Part shown: positions 17,326 through 24,876 of the stretch, in pieces
Numbering within the stretch: position 1 is the stretch's first letter
Layout of the letters: each line of letters begins with the position of its first letter
Assembly (NCBI RefSeq): GCF_030813005.1
Contig: NZ_JAUSTU010000005.1
Location: 124,001 to 188,000, forward strand
Length of the DNA stretch: 64,000 bases
Direction of reading: 5' to 3'
Source of the DNA: Robertmurraya andreesenii
GTDB taxonomy: Bacteria; Bacillota; Bacilli; Bacillales; Cytobacillaceae
The notes under the pieces: generated by a model
Databases searched by the model: none
The model's input: the letters and a program-made list of their open reading frames with translations, nothing else
Told to the model about the DNA's origin: nothing
Position numbers and translations under genes: made by a program

Positions 17326-17475
17326 ATGGCGAAAGCGGAAATGAAGTACGATACACAACCTGAGAATGAGGAGCATTCCTCTTTGAAAGGAACGTTAGCT
17401 TCCGTTTTCATACTAGGAGCCATTCTAGTTGTAACATGGGTAGGCGTTTACTTCTTATACTTAGATCGTTTTTAG
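17326..17475 (+). CDS. ba3-type cytochrome c oxidase subunit IIa
   Basis: A 49-residue protein from ATG 17326 after AAAGGAGTGAG. The N-terminal 25 residues are polar (MAKAEMKYDTQPENEE), followed by one transmembrane helix (about 23-46: ASVFILGAILVVTWVGVYFL). This is the layout of the small subunit IIa of Thermus-type ba3 oxidases, whose helix fills the place of the missing first helix of subunit II. It lies 25 bp before the subunit II gene in the same operon. The short length makes sequence comparison weak, but context makes the assignment likely. Confidence 0.85.
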   Translation: MAKAEMKYDTQPENEEHSSLKGTLASVFILGAILVVTWVGVYFLYLDRF

Positions 17476-17500
17476 TGATTAGAAAGGGGACATTAAAGCC

Positions 17501-17977
17501 ATGCATATGCATAAGTTTGAAAAAATATGGCTAATTTTCGGGGTAACAGCACTTCTCGTTTTCTTAACTGTATTAGGTGTCAGTGCCTTCTACCTTGGCA
17601 ACCAACCGCCAAGCTGTCTAGCAACGGTTGACCCTGAAAAAGTTGACACAACTGCTCCATTTAATGAGCCTGGGCTCAAGAAGGTTGAAGGAAAAGATTG
17701 GGATTATGAATTAGTGTTTGTTGCACAAGCATTTGCTTATACACCTGGAGATGTGGAAGTTCCACTAGGTGCAAAGGTAAAAGTCATTGCGACAACAAAG
17801 GACGTTATTCACGGCTTTGAAGTAGCTGGTACCAATATTAACATGATGGTTGAACCTGGTTATATTAGTGAACTTGTTACAACATTTGATAAGCCAGGTG
17901 AATATTTAGTTTTATGTAATGAGTATTGTGGATCAGGACACCACATGATGACTTCGAAAATTAAGGTGGTGGAATAA
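17501..17977 (+). CDS. cbaB: ba3-type cytochrome c oxidase subunit II (CuA domain)
   Basis: A 158-residue electron-entry subunit. One N-terminal membrane helix (about 8-33) anchors an extracytoplasmic cupredoxin domain. The CuA ligands are all visible: His104 (DVIHGF), Cys139 and Cys143 (LCNEYCG), His147 and Met150. It takes electrons from cytochrome c and passes them to the haem-copper centre of subunit I. ATG at 17501 follows AAAGGGG; ATG at 17507 is a possible alternative. The stop overlaps the subunit I start by one base (TAATG), implying coupled translation. The single helix is typical of B-family oxidases. Confidence 0.93.
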   Translation: MHMHKFEKIWLIFGVTALLVFLTVLGVSAFYLGNQPPSCLATVDPEKVDTTAPFNEPGLKKVEGKDWDYELVFVAQAFAYTPGDVEVPLGAKVKVIATTKDVIHGFEVAGTNINMMVEPGYISELVTTFDKPGEYLVLCNEYCGSGHHMMTSKIKVVE

Positions 17978-19632
17978 TGCTTAAAGCATCTTTAAGTTCA
18001 AAAGTTGACCCTCGTGATGCCAAATTATCAATGGCGCATTTCTATGTAGCATTCACTGCTCTTTTAGTCGGTGGTCTTGCCGGTTTATTACAAGTACTAG
18101 TTCGTTCAGGTAAATTTCAACTTCCTTTCGGAATCGGATATTATCAAGTTTTAACCGTTCATGGTGTTCTTTTAGGTCTTGTACTTACAACATTTTTCAT
18201 TCTAGGATTTCATTTAGCTGCTGTAAGTAAAACTTCCGGTACCCTTACCAATAAGCAAAGAACGGTTGGTTGGATCGGCTTCTGGATTGCTTTAGTTGGA
18301 ACAGTCATGGCTGCTGTCATGGTTCTTCTTAACCAAGCTTCTGTTTTATTTACATTCTATGCTCCATTAAAAGCACATGCGTTATTTTACTTAGGCCTAA
18401 CCCTTGTTGTTGTGGGAAGCTGGTTTAACTCTGCTGTGATCATTATGAAATATGCAGAGTGGAGACGTGCAAACCCAGGGCAACCAAGTCCATTGCTTAC
18501 ATTTATGGCTCTTATCAACACATTAATGTGGTGTGTAGCTACCATTGGGGTTGCTTCAACCGTTCTTATTCAATTATTACCTTGGTCTTTAGGTATTGTT
18601 GATACAGTTAACGTGGGTATTAGCCGCACGCTTTTCTGGTACTTTGGACACCCATTGGTTTACTTCTGGTTGCTTCCAGCCTACATGGCATGGTATGTCG
18701 TCGTTCCAAAGGTAATTGGAACAAAAGTATTCTCAGATTCCTTAGCTAGAATGTCTTTCATTCTATTCCTATTGTTCTCAATTCCTGTAGGGTTCCACCA
18801 TCAGTTGTTAGAGCCTGGTATTGACCCTGCTTGGAAATTCTTACAGGTAATTCTTACATTCTTAGTTGTCATTCCATCTTTAATGACAGCATTCTCATTA
18901 TTTGCTACGTTTGAAAGCTTTGGTCGCTCTAAAGGTGCTACTGGCCTCTTCGGATGGCTTAAGAAGCTACCTTGGGGAGATGCACGTTTCACTGTACCAT
19001 TTATCGGAATGGTTGCATTCATTCCAGGTGGTGCTGGTGGTATGGTTAACGCTTCCCACCAAATGAATCAGGTTGTTCATAATACGATTTGGGTAACTGG
19101 ACACTTCCATTTAACTGTTGCAACTGCGGTTGTCCTTACCTACTTCGGAGTAACATTCTGGCTTGTACCACATTTAACTGGTCGTACATTAACAAAGAAG
19201 ATGAATAAATTAGCTCTTACTCAAGGTATTCTATGGGCTGTCGGTATGACTTTCATGTCAGGAGCTATGCATGCTGCAGGACTTTTAGGCGCACCTCGTC
19301 GTTCATCATTCTCTGAATATGGCGGTGCTCCACAAGCAGCTGAATGGATTCCTTACCAAATTGCCCAAGCAGTTGGTGGCTCCATTCTATTCATCGCTGT
19401 CCTATTAATGGTTTATATCTTTATTAATCTAGCATTCTTTGCACCTAAGGGAGAGCAGGAATTCCCTGTTGGAGAAGCTACAAACCAAGCAGAAAAAGCT
19501 CCAATGGTCTTCGAAAACTGGAAGCTATGGCTTGGAATTACAGTTTTATTAATTCTATTCGCTTATACAATTCCATTTATCGACCTTATCCAAAATGCAC
19601 CTCCAGGAGCAAAGGGCGGTAGGTTCTGGTAA
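17977..19632 (+). CDS. cbaA: ba3-type cytochrome c oxidase subunit I
   Basis: A 551-residue haem-copper oxidase catalytic subunit of the B (ba3) family with about 13 membrane helices. Haem and copper ligands are visible: His62 (TVHGVLLG) and His378 for the low-spin haem, His376 for the high-spin haem (GHFHLT), and His225, His274 and His275 for CuB (GHPLVYFW, GFHHQLL). Tyr229 is in place for the His-Tyr crosslink. It reduces O2 to water while pumping protons, typically with high oxygen affinity. It is the last gene of the three-gene operon behind a Crp/Fnr-type promoter, which fits induction when oxygen falls. A terminator follows. Confidence 0.95.
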   Translation: MLKASLSSKVDPRDAKLSMAHFYVAFTALLVGGLAGLLQVLVRSGKFQLPFGIGYYQVLTVHGVLLGLVLTTFFILGFHLAAVSKTSGTLTNKQRTVGWIGFWIALVGTVMAAVMVLLNQASVLFTFYAPLKAHALFYLGLTLVVVGSWFNSAVIIMKYAEWRRANPGQPSPLLTFMALINTLMWCVATIGVASTVLIQLLPWSLGIVDTVNVGISRTLFWYFGHPLVYFWLLPAYMAWYVVVPKVIGTKVFSDSLARMSFILFLLFSIPVGFHHQLLEPGIDPAWKFLQVILTFLVVIPSLMTAFSLFATFESFGRSKGATGLFGWLKKLPWGDARFTVPFIGMVAFIPGGAGGMVNASHQMNQVVHNTIWVTGHFHLTVATAVVLTYFGVTFWLVPHLTGRTLTKKMNKLALTQGILWAVGMTFMSGAMHAAGLLGAPRRSSFSEYGGAPQAAEWIPYQIAQAVGGSILFIAVLLMVYIFINLAFFAPKGEQEFPVGEATNQAEKAPMVFENWKLWLGITVLLILFAYTIPFIDLIQNAPPGAKGGRFW

Positions 19633-19659
19633 TTCACTAGACTAATTTACACGAGAATA

Positions 19660-19699
19660 AAGAGCACTGGTTCATCTTACTGAATCAGTGCTCTTTTTA
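19660..19699. terminator. Bidirectional terminator between the oxidase operon and the EamA gene
   Basis: AGAGCACTG pairs with CAGTGCTCT, extended by TTCA/TGAA, with A-rich and T-rich flanks. It overlaps the end of the convergent EamA gene. Confidence 0.85.
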
Positions 19700-20604
19700 T
19701 TTGTGCCTGCCATTGATGCTAGTCTCTCCGCTTTCCCTGGCAAATTAACCATAATGACAGACATTAAAATCAGCAATGCTCCTAGAAATTGAACGAACCC
19801 CATTTTTTCTTGATAGACCACGATGCCAACGAGCGTTGCGACAACTGGCTCAACTGTGGCAATAATAGCGGCCTTACTGCTCTCTGTCTTTTCTAGTCCC
19901 CAAGTATAAACAAAATAAGCTAACACAGTCGGAATTAAGCCAAGACTTGCACTAATTAAGAGTACTTTGCTTTGCAACAAGAGATCCAACTTCCCCCATA
20001 TACTCGAGAACGGAAGCAAGACTACTGTCGCTACTATGAAGGTATACAATGTTACGGTAAAAGGCTTATAATGTTCCAATGCAAACTTTCCAAATATGCT
20101 GTATAATGCATAACCTAACCCTGCTCCAAGTCCTGTGAGAACCCCTACCAATGTTATGTTTGATGTTGCCCCTGTCGACATCCCAGCAATCAAAACGCAG
20201 CCTATAATCGTACCCATAACCGCTCCTATTTTTCTCTTATGCAATGGCTCTTTTAGGAAAAGGTAGGATAGAATCGTGACAAAAGCTGGAGAAGTATACA
20301 GAAGGATGACTGCGATTGAAATGTTCATTTGGTTAATGGCAGAGAAATAACAGTAATTAAAAAAGACGATGCTACATATCCCTGTTCCGAAAAATAATGG
20401 TAGCTTTCGTAGCTCAATGGCAAACTGGGATCGATACCTTATTCCTCCAATTAACAAGAGAAATAGACTAGCAAAAGCAACACGAACGGTCACAATCTCC
20501 ATTTCTGTTAAGCCCGCATCCTTTAATTCTCGAACAAAGATGGCAATCAATCCCCAAAGTGATGCACCGAAAGCGATCATTAAGTATGGTAAAAGTTTTT
20601 TCAT
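19672..20604 (-). CDS. EamA (DMT) family transporter
   Basis: A 310-residue membrane protein with about ten helices in two EamA repeats. Typical family elements are FGASLWGLIAIFVREL in helix 1, the first-repeat end LLYTSPAFVTILSYLFL (about 100-116), and EPVVATLVGIVVYQE in the second repeat (about 250-265). ATG at 20604 follows GGAGGTAAC. The substrate is unknown. It is monocistronic, convergent with the oxidase operon, and downstream of ypwA on the same strand but separated by ypwA's terminator. It is a different branch from the transporter at 7.5 kb. Confidence 0.88.
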   Translation of the reverse strand: MKKLLPYLMIAFGASLWGLIAIFVRELKDAGLTEMEIVTVRVAFASLFLLLIGGIRYRSQFAIELRKLPLFFGTGICSIVFFNYCYFSAINQMNISIAVILLYTSPAFVTILSYLFLKEPLHKRKIGAVMGTIIGCVLIAGMSTGATSNITLVGVLTGLGAGLGYALYSIFGKFALEHYKPFTVTLYTFIVATVVLLPFSSIWGKLDLLLQSKVLLISASLGLIPTVLAYFVYTWGLEKTESSKAAIIATVEPVVATLVGIVVYQEKMGFVQFLGALLILMSVIMVNLPGKAERLASMAGTNKKSTDSVR

Positions 20605-20677
20605 GTTACCTCCATCAAATAGAAGTACTTCTTATGATTTTTTGTTCAAAAGCAACATGGCTTGAGAAAAGCCTTGT

Positions 20678-20711
20678 AAAAAAAGGATGACGAGATGTCA
20701 TCCTCTTTTTT
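20678..20711 (-). terminator. Intrinsic terminator of ypwA
   Basis: AGGATGAC pairs with GTCATCCT across GAGAT with A and T tracts on both sides, just after the ypwA stop. Confidence 0.88.
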
Positions 20712-20721
20712 CATGAACGCT

Positions 20722-22242
20722 TTAGTTCAATTGGTAAATCCCTTGATATTTTTCATATAAATAATCCACTAAATACTGGGCATTCAACCCTTCCCCTGTC
20801 ACATCCTGGAGAATTTCAAGCGGCTTCTTCATCGCTCCAAATTGATGGATATGATGGGTTAGCCATTCTTGAATCGGCTTAAGCTCCCCTTTTTCGAGCA
20901 ACTCATCATATTCAGGAAGGTCCTTTAGCATCGTATTCTTGAATTGAGCGGCATACAAGAGACCCAAGGCATAGGATGGGAAGTAGCCAAACATACCTCC
21001 TGACCAGTGAACATCCTGCAGAACTCCATTTGCATCCGTATCAGGTCTAATTCCTAAGTATTCCTCATATTTATCATTCCAAATTTGAGGCAAATCCTTT
21101 ACTTCAATTTCATCATTAAATAAGCCTTTTTCTATTTCATAACGGATGATCACATGAAGTGGATAAGTTAGTTCATCTGCTTCAATACGAATGAGGGATG
21201 GCTTTGATTCATTAATCGCACGATAATACTCTTCCAGCGTAACCTTATCAAACTGGCCGCCTGCGTATGATTTTAATAGATCATAATTCTTCTTCCAGAA
21301 ATGAAAATTACGGCCTACTAGATTTTCATAGAAAAGTGACTGGGACTCGTGGATTCCCATGGAGGTACCCGTGCATAATGGTGTCCCTACTAAATCCTTT
21401 GAAATATTTTGCTCATATAAAGCATGCCCGCCCTCATGAATCGTTCCAAATACAGCTACGCGGAAATCACTTTCATCATACTTCGTCGTAACCCGGACAT
21501 CTCTATTATTGATGGTGATTTCAAAAGGATGCACCGTTTCATCCAAACGTCCAGCTTGGAAATCGTAGCCCATCTGTTCGAGAATCTCGATGCTTAGATC
21601 ACGCTGCTTTTCCTTTGGAAAGTGTTCAAATAGAAAGGAAGTATCCGGCTTATGACTAGATTCAGAGATTGCTTTCACAAGGGGTACGATTTTTTCACGC
21701 AAATCACCAAAAACTTGATCGAGTACTTCGACAGTAATTCCTGGTTCATACATGTCTAGCAAAGTATTATATTTATTGCCTTCGTATCCCCAATATGTAA
21801 TGAACCGTTTATTGGTTTCAATCAGCTCTTCAAGATAAGGTTTAAACATGTCAAAGTCAGACTTTTCCTTTGCTTCCTCCCACACGCTTTCTGCCTTCGA
21901 TTGAAGAATGACATATTGCTTGTACTCTTCAGCAGGAATCTTCTTATTTCTCTCATACTCTTTTTTGCAATGCTCTACGGTCTTTTTCGTGATTTCTGAG
22001 ATAACTCCTACCGCATCTGCTTCTGAAAGTCTTTCAATAAAGAAGCCCATCTTATCTGAGGTAGACATGTCAAATACCTCAGCGGATAGGATTCCAATCA
22101 CCTGTGAACGCTGTTCTACTCCCTTCTTAGGAGCCCCCGTGCGCAAATCCCAAAAAATTAGCGAAAGTGCCTCTCCATATGCACTCATTTTCCCTACATA
22201 TTCTAAAAACTCCTGCTCTACTTGCTTTACTGTTTCACTCAT
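20722..22242 (-). CDS. ypwA: M32 family metallocarboxypeptidase YpwA
   Basis: A 506-residue cytoplasmic zinc carboxypeptidase that removes C-terminal residues from peptides. ATG at 22242 follows AGGAGGAACAGT; 14 further in-frame codons upstream lack a ribosome site. The M32 zinc motif HEGGHALYEQ is near residue 260, with the third ligand in the downstream GIHESQSLFYEN. The motif DxRxxTKYDE, the family's HPFEITINNRDVRVTTKY context, is present just before the zinc site. Length matches B. subtilis YpwA. It is a conserved-backbone gene lying between two accessory insertions (the oxidase block and the DUF2249 block). Confidence 0.94.
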   Translation of the reverse strand: MSETVKQVEQEFLEYVGKMSAYGEALSLIFWDLRTGAPKKGVEQRSQVIGILSAEVFDMSTSDKMGFFIERLSEADAVGVISEITKKTVEHCKKEYERNKKIPAEEYKQYVILQSKAESVWEEAKEKSDFDMFKPYLEELIETNKRFITYWGYEGNKYNTLLDMYEPGITVEVLDQVFGDLREKIVPLVKAISESSHKPDTSFLFEHFPKEKQRDLSIEILEQMGYDFQAGRLDETVHPFEITINNRDVRVTTKYDESDFRVAVFGTIHEGGHALYEQNISKDLVGTPLCTGTSMGIHESQSLFYENLVGRNFHFWKKNYDLLKSYAGGQFDKVTLEEYYRAINESKPSLIRIEADELTYPLHVIIRYEIEKGLFNDEIEVKDLPQIWNDKYEEYLGIRPDTDANGVLQDVHWSGGMFGYFPSYALGLLYAAQFKNTMLKDLPEYDELLEKGELKPIQEWLTHHIHQFGAMKKPLEILQDVTGEGLNAQYLVDYLYEKYQGIYQLN

Positions 22243-22307
22243 ACTGTTCCTCCTATTAATGCGACTACTCCTCCATTTTATCACATTTTTCAGAATAGTT
22301 GTTGAAA

Positions 22308-22342
22308 AAAAGAGAGAGCAGAATCAATAAGCTGCTCTCTCC
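22308..22342 (-). terminator. Intrinsic terminator of the minus-strand DUF2249 gene
   Basis: GAGAGAGCAG pairs with CTGCTCTCTC across ten bases; on the minus strand the hairpin is followed by seven T residues. Confidence 0.88.
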
Positions 22343-22347
22343 TCCCA

Positions 22348-22581
22348 TTATTTTTTCCCGATTGCCACCCTCCAGATCTCTGGACCCTCCTCAAGATATT
22401 CCCATGAGAACTCATCAGGCTTCTCAATCATGAATTGATACCTTAATGGTTTAGGATCATGATCATTAATCAAAAGCATGAATTCACCTGGGTTCAGAGA
22501 TTCGAAGGTATTCAATATGGTTGGATGCTTCTCTTTTGGTGGATAATTCGGTGCAATCACCTGTGCTGCAAATTCTATCAT
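22348..22581 (-). CDS. DUF2249 domain protein (first of three)
   Basis: A 77-residue single-domain protein. ATG at 22581 is chosen because GGAG lies eight bases upstream; a GTG nine bases earlier overlaps the ribosome site. The DUF2249 core is clear: FESLNPGEFMLLINDHDPKPLRYQF, then the strand EYLEEGPEIWRVAIGKK. The domain resembles the SirA/TusA fold but has no cysteine here, so sulfur transfer through a Cys is excluded for this copy. DUF2249 genes in other bacteria often sit near denitrification or NO-response genes. It is divergent from a second DUF2249 gene, each with its own Crp/Fnr-type site. Confidence 0.88.
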   Translation of the reverse strand: MIEFAAQVIAPNYPPKEKHPTILNTFESLNPGEFMLLINDHDPKPLRYQFMIEKPDEFSWEYLEEGPEIWRVAIGKK

Positions 22582-22653
22582 TTCAATCACTCCAATATCA
22601 TTTTGAAATTAGATAGGCTTCAAATGTTCTCTGTCCTATCGCTTACAATCAAA

Positions 22654-22696
22654 AGTATAGATGGGTTCTTTCTTTTGGAAAGTGAGTGTCATCACA
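22654..22696 (-). promoter_or_regulatory. Crp/Fnr-type site and -10 of the minus-strand DUF2249 gene
   Basis: On the minus strand TGTGA-TGACAC-TCACT (22696-22681) is followed by TATACT (22659-22654), centred 32 bp from the palindrome centre. Predicted transcription start is near 22647. Confidence 0.7.
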
Positions 22697-22723
22697 CAGC
22701 CAAAAAAAATATTTTTGTTCAAT

Positions 22724-22766
22724 TGTGATGCATATCACGATATGGTTGGATGAAAATGATTATCAT
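22724..22766 (+). promoter_or_regulatory. Crp/Fnr-type site and -10 of the plus-strand DUF2249 operon
   Basis: TGTGA-TGCATA-TCACG (22724-22739) followed by TATCAT (22761-22766), centred 32 bp from the palindrome centre. Predicted transcription start is near 22773, giving a short leader with AAAGGAG before the first gene. Confidence 0.75.
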
Positions 22767-22801
22767 TAAACTACAAATGACAGATAAAGGAGATATTAAA
22801 A

Positions 22802-23035
22802 ATGGAGAAAAAAATAATTGAATTGGACGTACGTGAGGACCTAAAAAATAAGATCGAGCCCTTCCAAAAGATTATGGAAGCAGTGAAAGGTCTAGAGGCC
22901 GGAGATATCTTTATTCTTCACGCACCCTTTAAACCAACTCCTCTTTTACCCATTCTAAAAGCAAAGGGCTTTGAGCATGAACTAGAGGAAGTTGAGAAGA
23001 AGCATTGGAAAATTACTTTTACAAAAAAGGGGTGA
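22802..23035 (+). CDS. DUF2249 domain protein (second of three)
   Basis: A 77-residue protein starting at ATG 22802 after AAAGGAGAT. The family pattern is ELDVREDLKNKIEPFQKIMEA near the N-terminus, then LEAGDIFILHAPFKPTPL and a final WKITF strand. The usual NDHDP motif is replaced here by HAPFKPTP, a known DUF2249 variant. There is no cysteine. It opens a four-gene operon (DUF2249, DUF2249, membrane protein, DUF59 protein) behind a Crp/Fnr-type promoter. The next gene begins 6 bp after its stop. The biochemical role is unknown; low-oxygen or nitrogen-oxide response is inferred from the promoter. Confidence 0.88.
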   Translation: MEKKIIELDVREDLKNKIEPFQKIMEAVKGLEAGDIFILHAPFKPTPLLPILKAKGFEHELEEVEKKHWKITFTKKG

Positions 23036-23041
23036 GCGTAC

Positions 23042-23248
23042 ATGATGTTGGACAATCGAGGTTTAGAACCACCACAGCCAATGATGAGAACTCTAAAGGC
23101 ATTGGAAAAGCTGCAAACGGGTGAGACCTTAAAAATTATCAATGACCGCAGACCTATGTTCTTATATGAACAATTAGATGAATTAGGCTATAAGCATACC
23201 ACTGAACCGAATGAGGATGGTAGCTATACGATTGAAATCACGAAATAA
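23042..23248 (+). CDS. DUF2249 domain protein (third of three)
   Basis: A 68-residue version of the same domain: LDNRGLEPPQPMMRTLKAL, then LQTGETLKIINDRRPMFLYEQL and a terminal strand YTIEITK. The LEPPxPM start recalls the SirA/TusA CPxP motif, but with Glu-Pro in place of Cys-Pro, so there is no sulfur-carrying cysteine. ATG at 23042 follows GGGGTGAGCGTAC; ATG at 23045 is equally possible. It is the shortest of the three paralogues, and they differ strongly from each other, suggesting distinct partners rather than recent duplication. Confidence 0.87.
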   Translation: MMLDNRGLEPPQPMMRTLKALEKLQTGETLKIINDRRPMFLYEQLDELGYKHTTEPNEDGSYTIEITK

Positions 23249-23263
23249 GGACAGTGAGATGAC

Positions 23264-24508
23264 ATGATACCACAAAATATGGGTAGCGAAACAAATATTA
23301 AACTACCTTTTTCCTTCATATTGTTTAGCATCATTGCGATCGTTGGCTCTCAAATCATTCTTCTTTTTCAAGGGGAAGCCCTTCTAAATGGGAGTTTTCG
23401 GATCCCGGCCATTTGGTCAGCCGCCCATTTGTTTATACTGGGCTGGGCTCTAATGATTGCAATGGGAGCGATGTATCAGCTTGTACCTGTAGCCTTTCTA
23501 ACGCCGATTTGGAACGAAAAATTTGGGTTTATTCAATTTACTGTGACCGCAGTTGGGATTGTGTGGTTTGCCATCACCCTTTATGCAGCGCCCCAAAGCG
23601 CACTTATCCCTGGTATCGTGATGCTCTTAGGGATTCTTATGTTTCTTTTGCAGATGTGGATGACCTTAAGAAAACAAGCGAAACCGAATATCCTAACCCT
23701 TTTCGTTGGCACCGCGTTAATTTGTCTGTTCTTAACGATCCTGATCGGAATTACGATGGTTGTCAGCATGAGAACAGGCTTTGCCAAAGACCATTATTCG
23801 TTCCTATTCCATAGCCACCTGCTTCTAGGGACTGCTGGATGGTTTACACTATTAATCTTTGGATTTTCCTATAAAATGGCACCAATGTTCTCGCTTGCCC
23901 ATGGCTTTGCAATGAAGCTAGCGGGTTATGTGTACAGCTTTTATATGTCAGGTTTGGTTTTCATGGTAGGCTCCTTCGCCCTTGATCAACCACTTTTACT
24001 AAAAGGTGGATTGCTTTTCTTACTTATCGGTTTTAGCCTTTTTGCCTACCATGTTTATACCATTATTCAAAAAAGAATCAAGAAAAAGCTCGATCGCCCA
24101 TTTAGCTTTGCCTTGCTTGCGATCATCTTTGGAGAGGTGATTCACCTACTAGCATTTTTAGCCGCTTTGTCGAACCATTTTACAAGCTTCATTGGTCCTT
24201 TAATGGTTGCCTATTTAATGCTCTGGATTGCCTTTAGCATTATTGGGTATTTGTATAAAATTGTTCCATTCCTGTGGTGGACTCATAAGTATTCGAAGGT
24301 GATAGGGAAAAAAGATGTTCCTTCCTTGAAGGACATGATGAACGAGAAAATTGCTCTGCCGCTCTTTATTGCTTTTACGATTGGGGTATTGGCCGTTGCC
24401 ATTGGACTGGTGTTAAAAATTAGTATTCTTTTCTATATCGGTCAATCCATCGTTACTTTGGCGGCAGTGATTTTTGGTGCTGTGATTATGAGCGTGATGA
24501 AAAAATAG
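23264..24508 (+). CDS. Polytopic membrane protein with haem-copper-oxidase-like helices (NnrS/CcoN-like)
   Basis: A 414-residue integral membrane protein with about 12 helices. It carries repeated helices with conserved histidines: HLFILGWALMIAMGAMYQLVP (His55), HSHLLLGTAGWFTLLIFGFSY ending KMAP (His183, His185), and a third LWIAFSIIGYLYKIVP near residue 330. The H-L-x(3)-G...Y-x-x-x-P pattern recalls haem-bearing helices of NnrS and of subunit I of haem-copper oxidases, but the full CuB/haem set of a working oxidase is not evident. ATG at 23264 follows ACAGTGAG. It lies between DUF2249 genes and a DUF59 gene in one operon. A role in NO handling or haem/copper delivery is inference. Confidence 0.75.
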   Translation: MIPQNMGSETNIKLPFSFILFSIIAIVGSQIILLFQGEALLNGSFRIPAIWSAAHLFILGWALMIAMGAMYQLVPVAFLTPIWNEKFGFIQFTVTAVGIVWFAITLYAAPQSALIPGIVMLLGILMFLLQMWMTLRKQAKPNILTLFVGTALICLFLTILIGITMVVSMRTGFAKDHYSFLFHSHLLLGTAGWFTLLIFGFSYKMAPMFSLAHGFAMKLAGYVYSFYMSGLVFMVGSFALDQPLLLKGGLLFLLIGFSLFAYHVYTIIQKRIKKKLDRPFSFALLAIIFGEVIHLLAFLAALSNHFTSFIGPLMVAYLMLWIAFSIIGYLYKIVPFLWWTHKYSKVIGKKDVPSLKDMMNEKIALPLFIAFTIGVLAVAIGLVLKISILFYIGQSIVTLAAVIFGAVIMSVMKK

Positions 24509-24520
24509 GAGGGATTCACG

Positions 24521-24838
24521 ATGAATCTACAAGAACAAGTAGCACTTATCGAAAAAATTCGTACAAACTTGAAAAGAGTCTATGACCCTGAATTAAATAT
24601 TAATGTAGTGGACCTAGGATTGATCTATGATATTTCCTTGCTTGAGGACCGGATCGCAGCGATTACGATGACTCTGACAACTCCAGGCTGCCCGCTTCAT
24701 GACAGTATCGTAAGTGGTGTAAGATATTGTGTTGAAGAAATGGAAGAGATTGATGAGGTGGACGTACAGCTCGTTTGGGAGCCAGCATGGACTCCTGAAA
24801 GGATGACAGAGGATGGCTTAAGGGCCATTGGCAGATAA
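24521..24838 (+). CDS. MIP18/DUF59 (SufT/PaaD-like) iron-sulfur maturation protein
   Basis: A 105-residue single-domain protein of the DUF59 family. The conserved start VYDPELNINVVDLGLIYDI (residues 20-38) and TTPGCPLHDSI with Cys57 are clear. Family members (SufT, PaaD, YitW) help insert or mature Fe-S clusters of client enzymes. ATG at 24521 follows AGGAGGGATTC, 12 bp after the membrane-protein gene. As last gene of the Crp/Fnr-controlled operon, it may mature an Fe-S client needed in the same condition, for example Hcp, which shares the promoter type. That link is inference. Many Bacilli have other DUF59 genes in the suf context. Confidence 0.88.
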   Translation: MNLQEQVALIEKIRTNLKRVYDPELNINVVDLGLIYDISLLEDRIAAITMTLTTPGCPLHDSIVSGVRYCVEEMEEIDEVDVQLVWEPAWTPERMTEDGLRAIGR

Positions 24839-24843
24839 AGGAG

Positions 24844-24876
24844 AGAGACAGCCGGCGGGCTGTCTCTTCTTTTGTT
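24844..24876. terminator. Bidirectional terminator between the DUF59 gene and ypvA
   Basis: AGAGACAGCC pairs with GGCTGTCTCT across GGCG, followed by T-rich DNA, and overlaps the end of the convergent ypvA gene. Confidence 0.88.
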
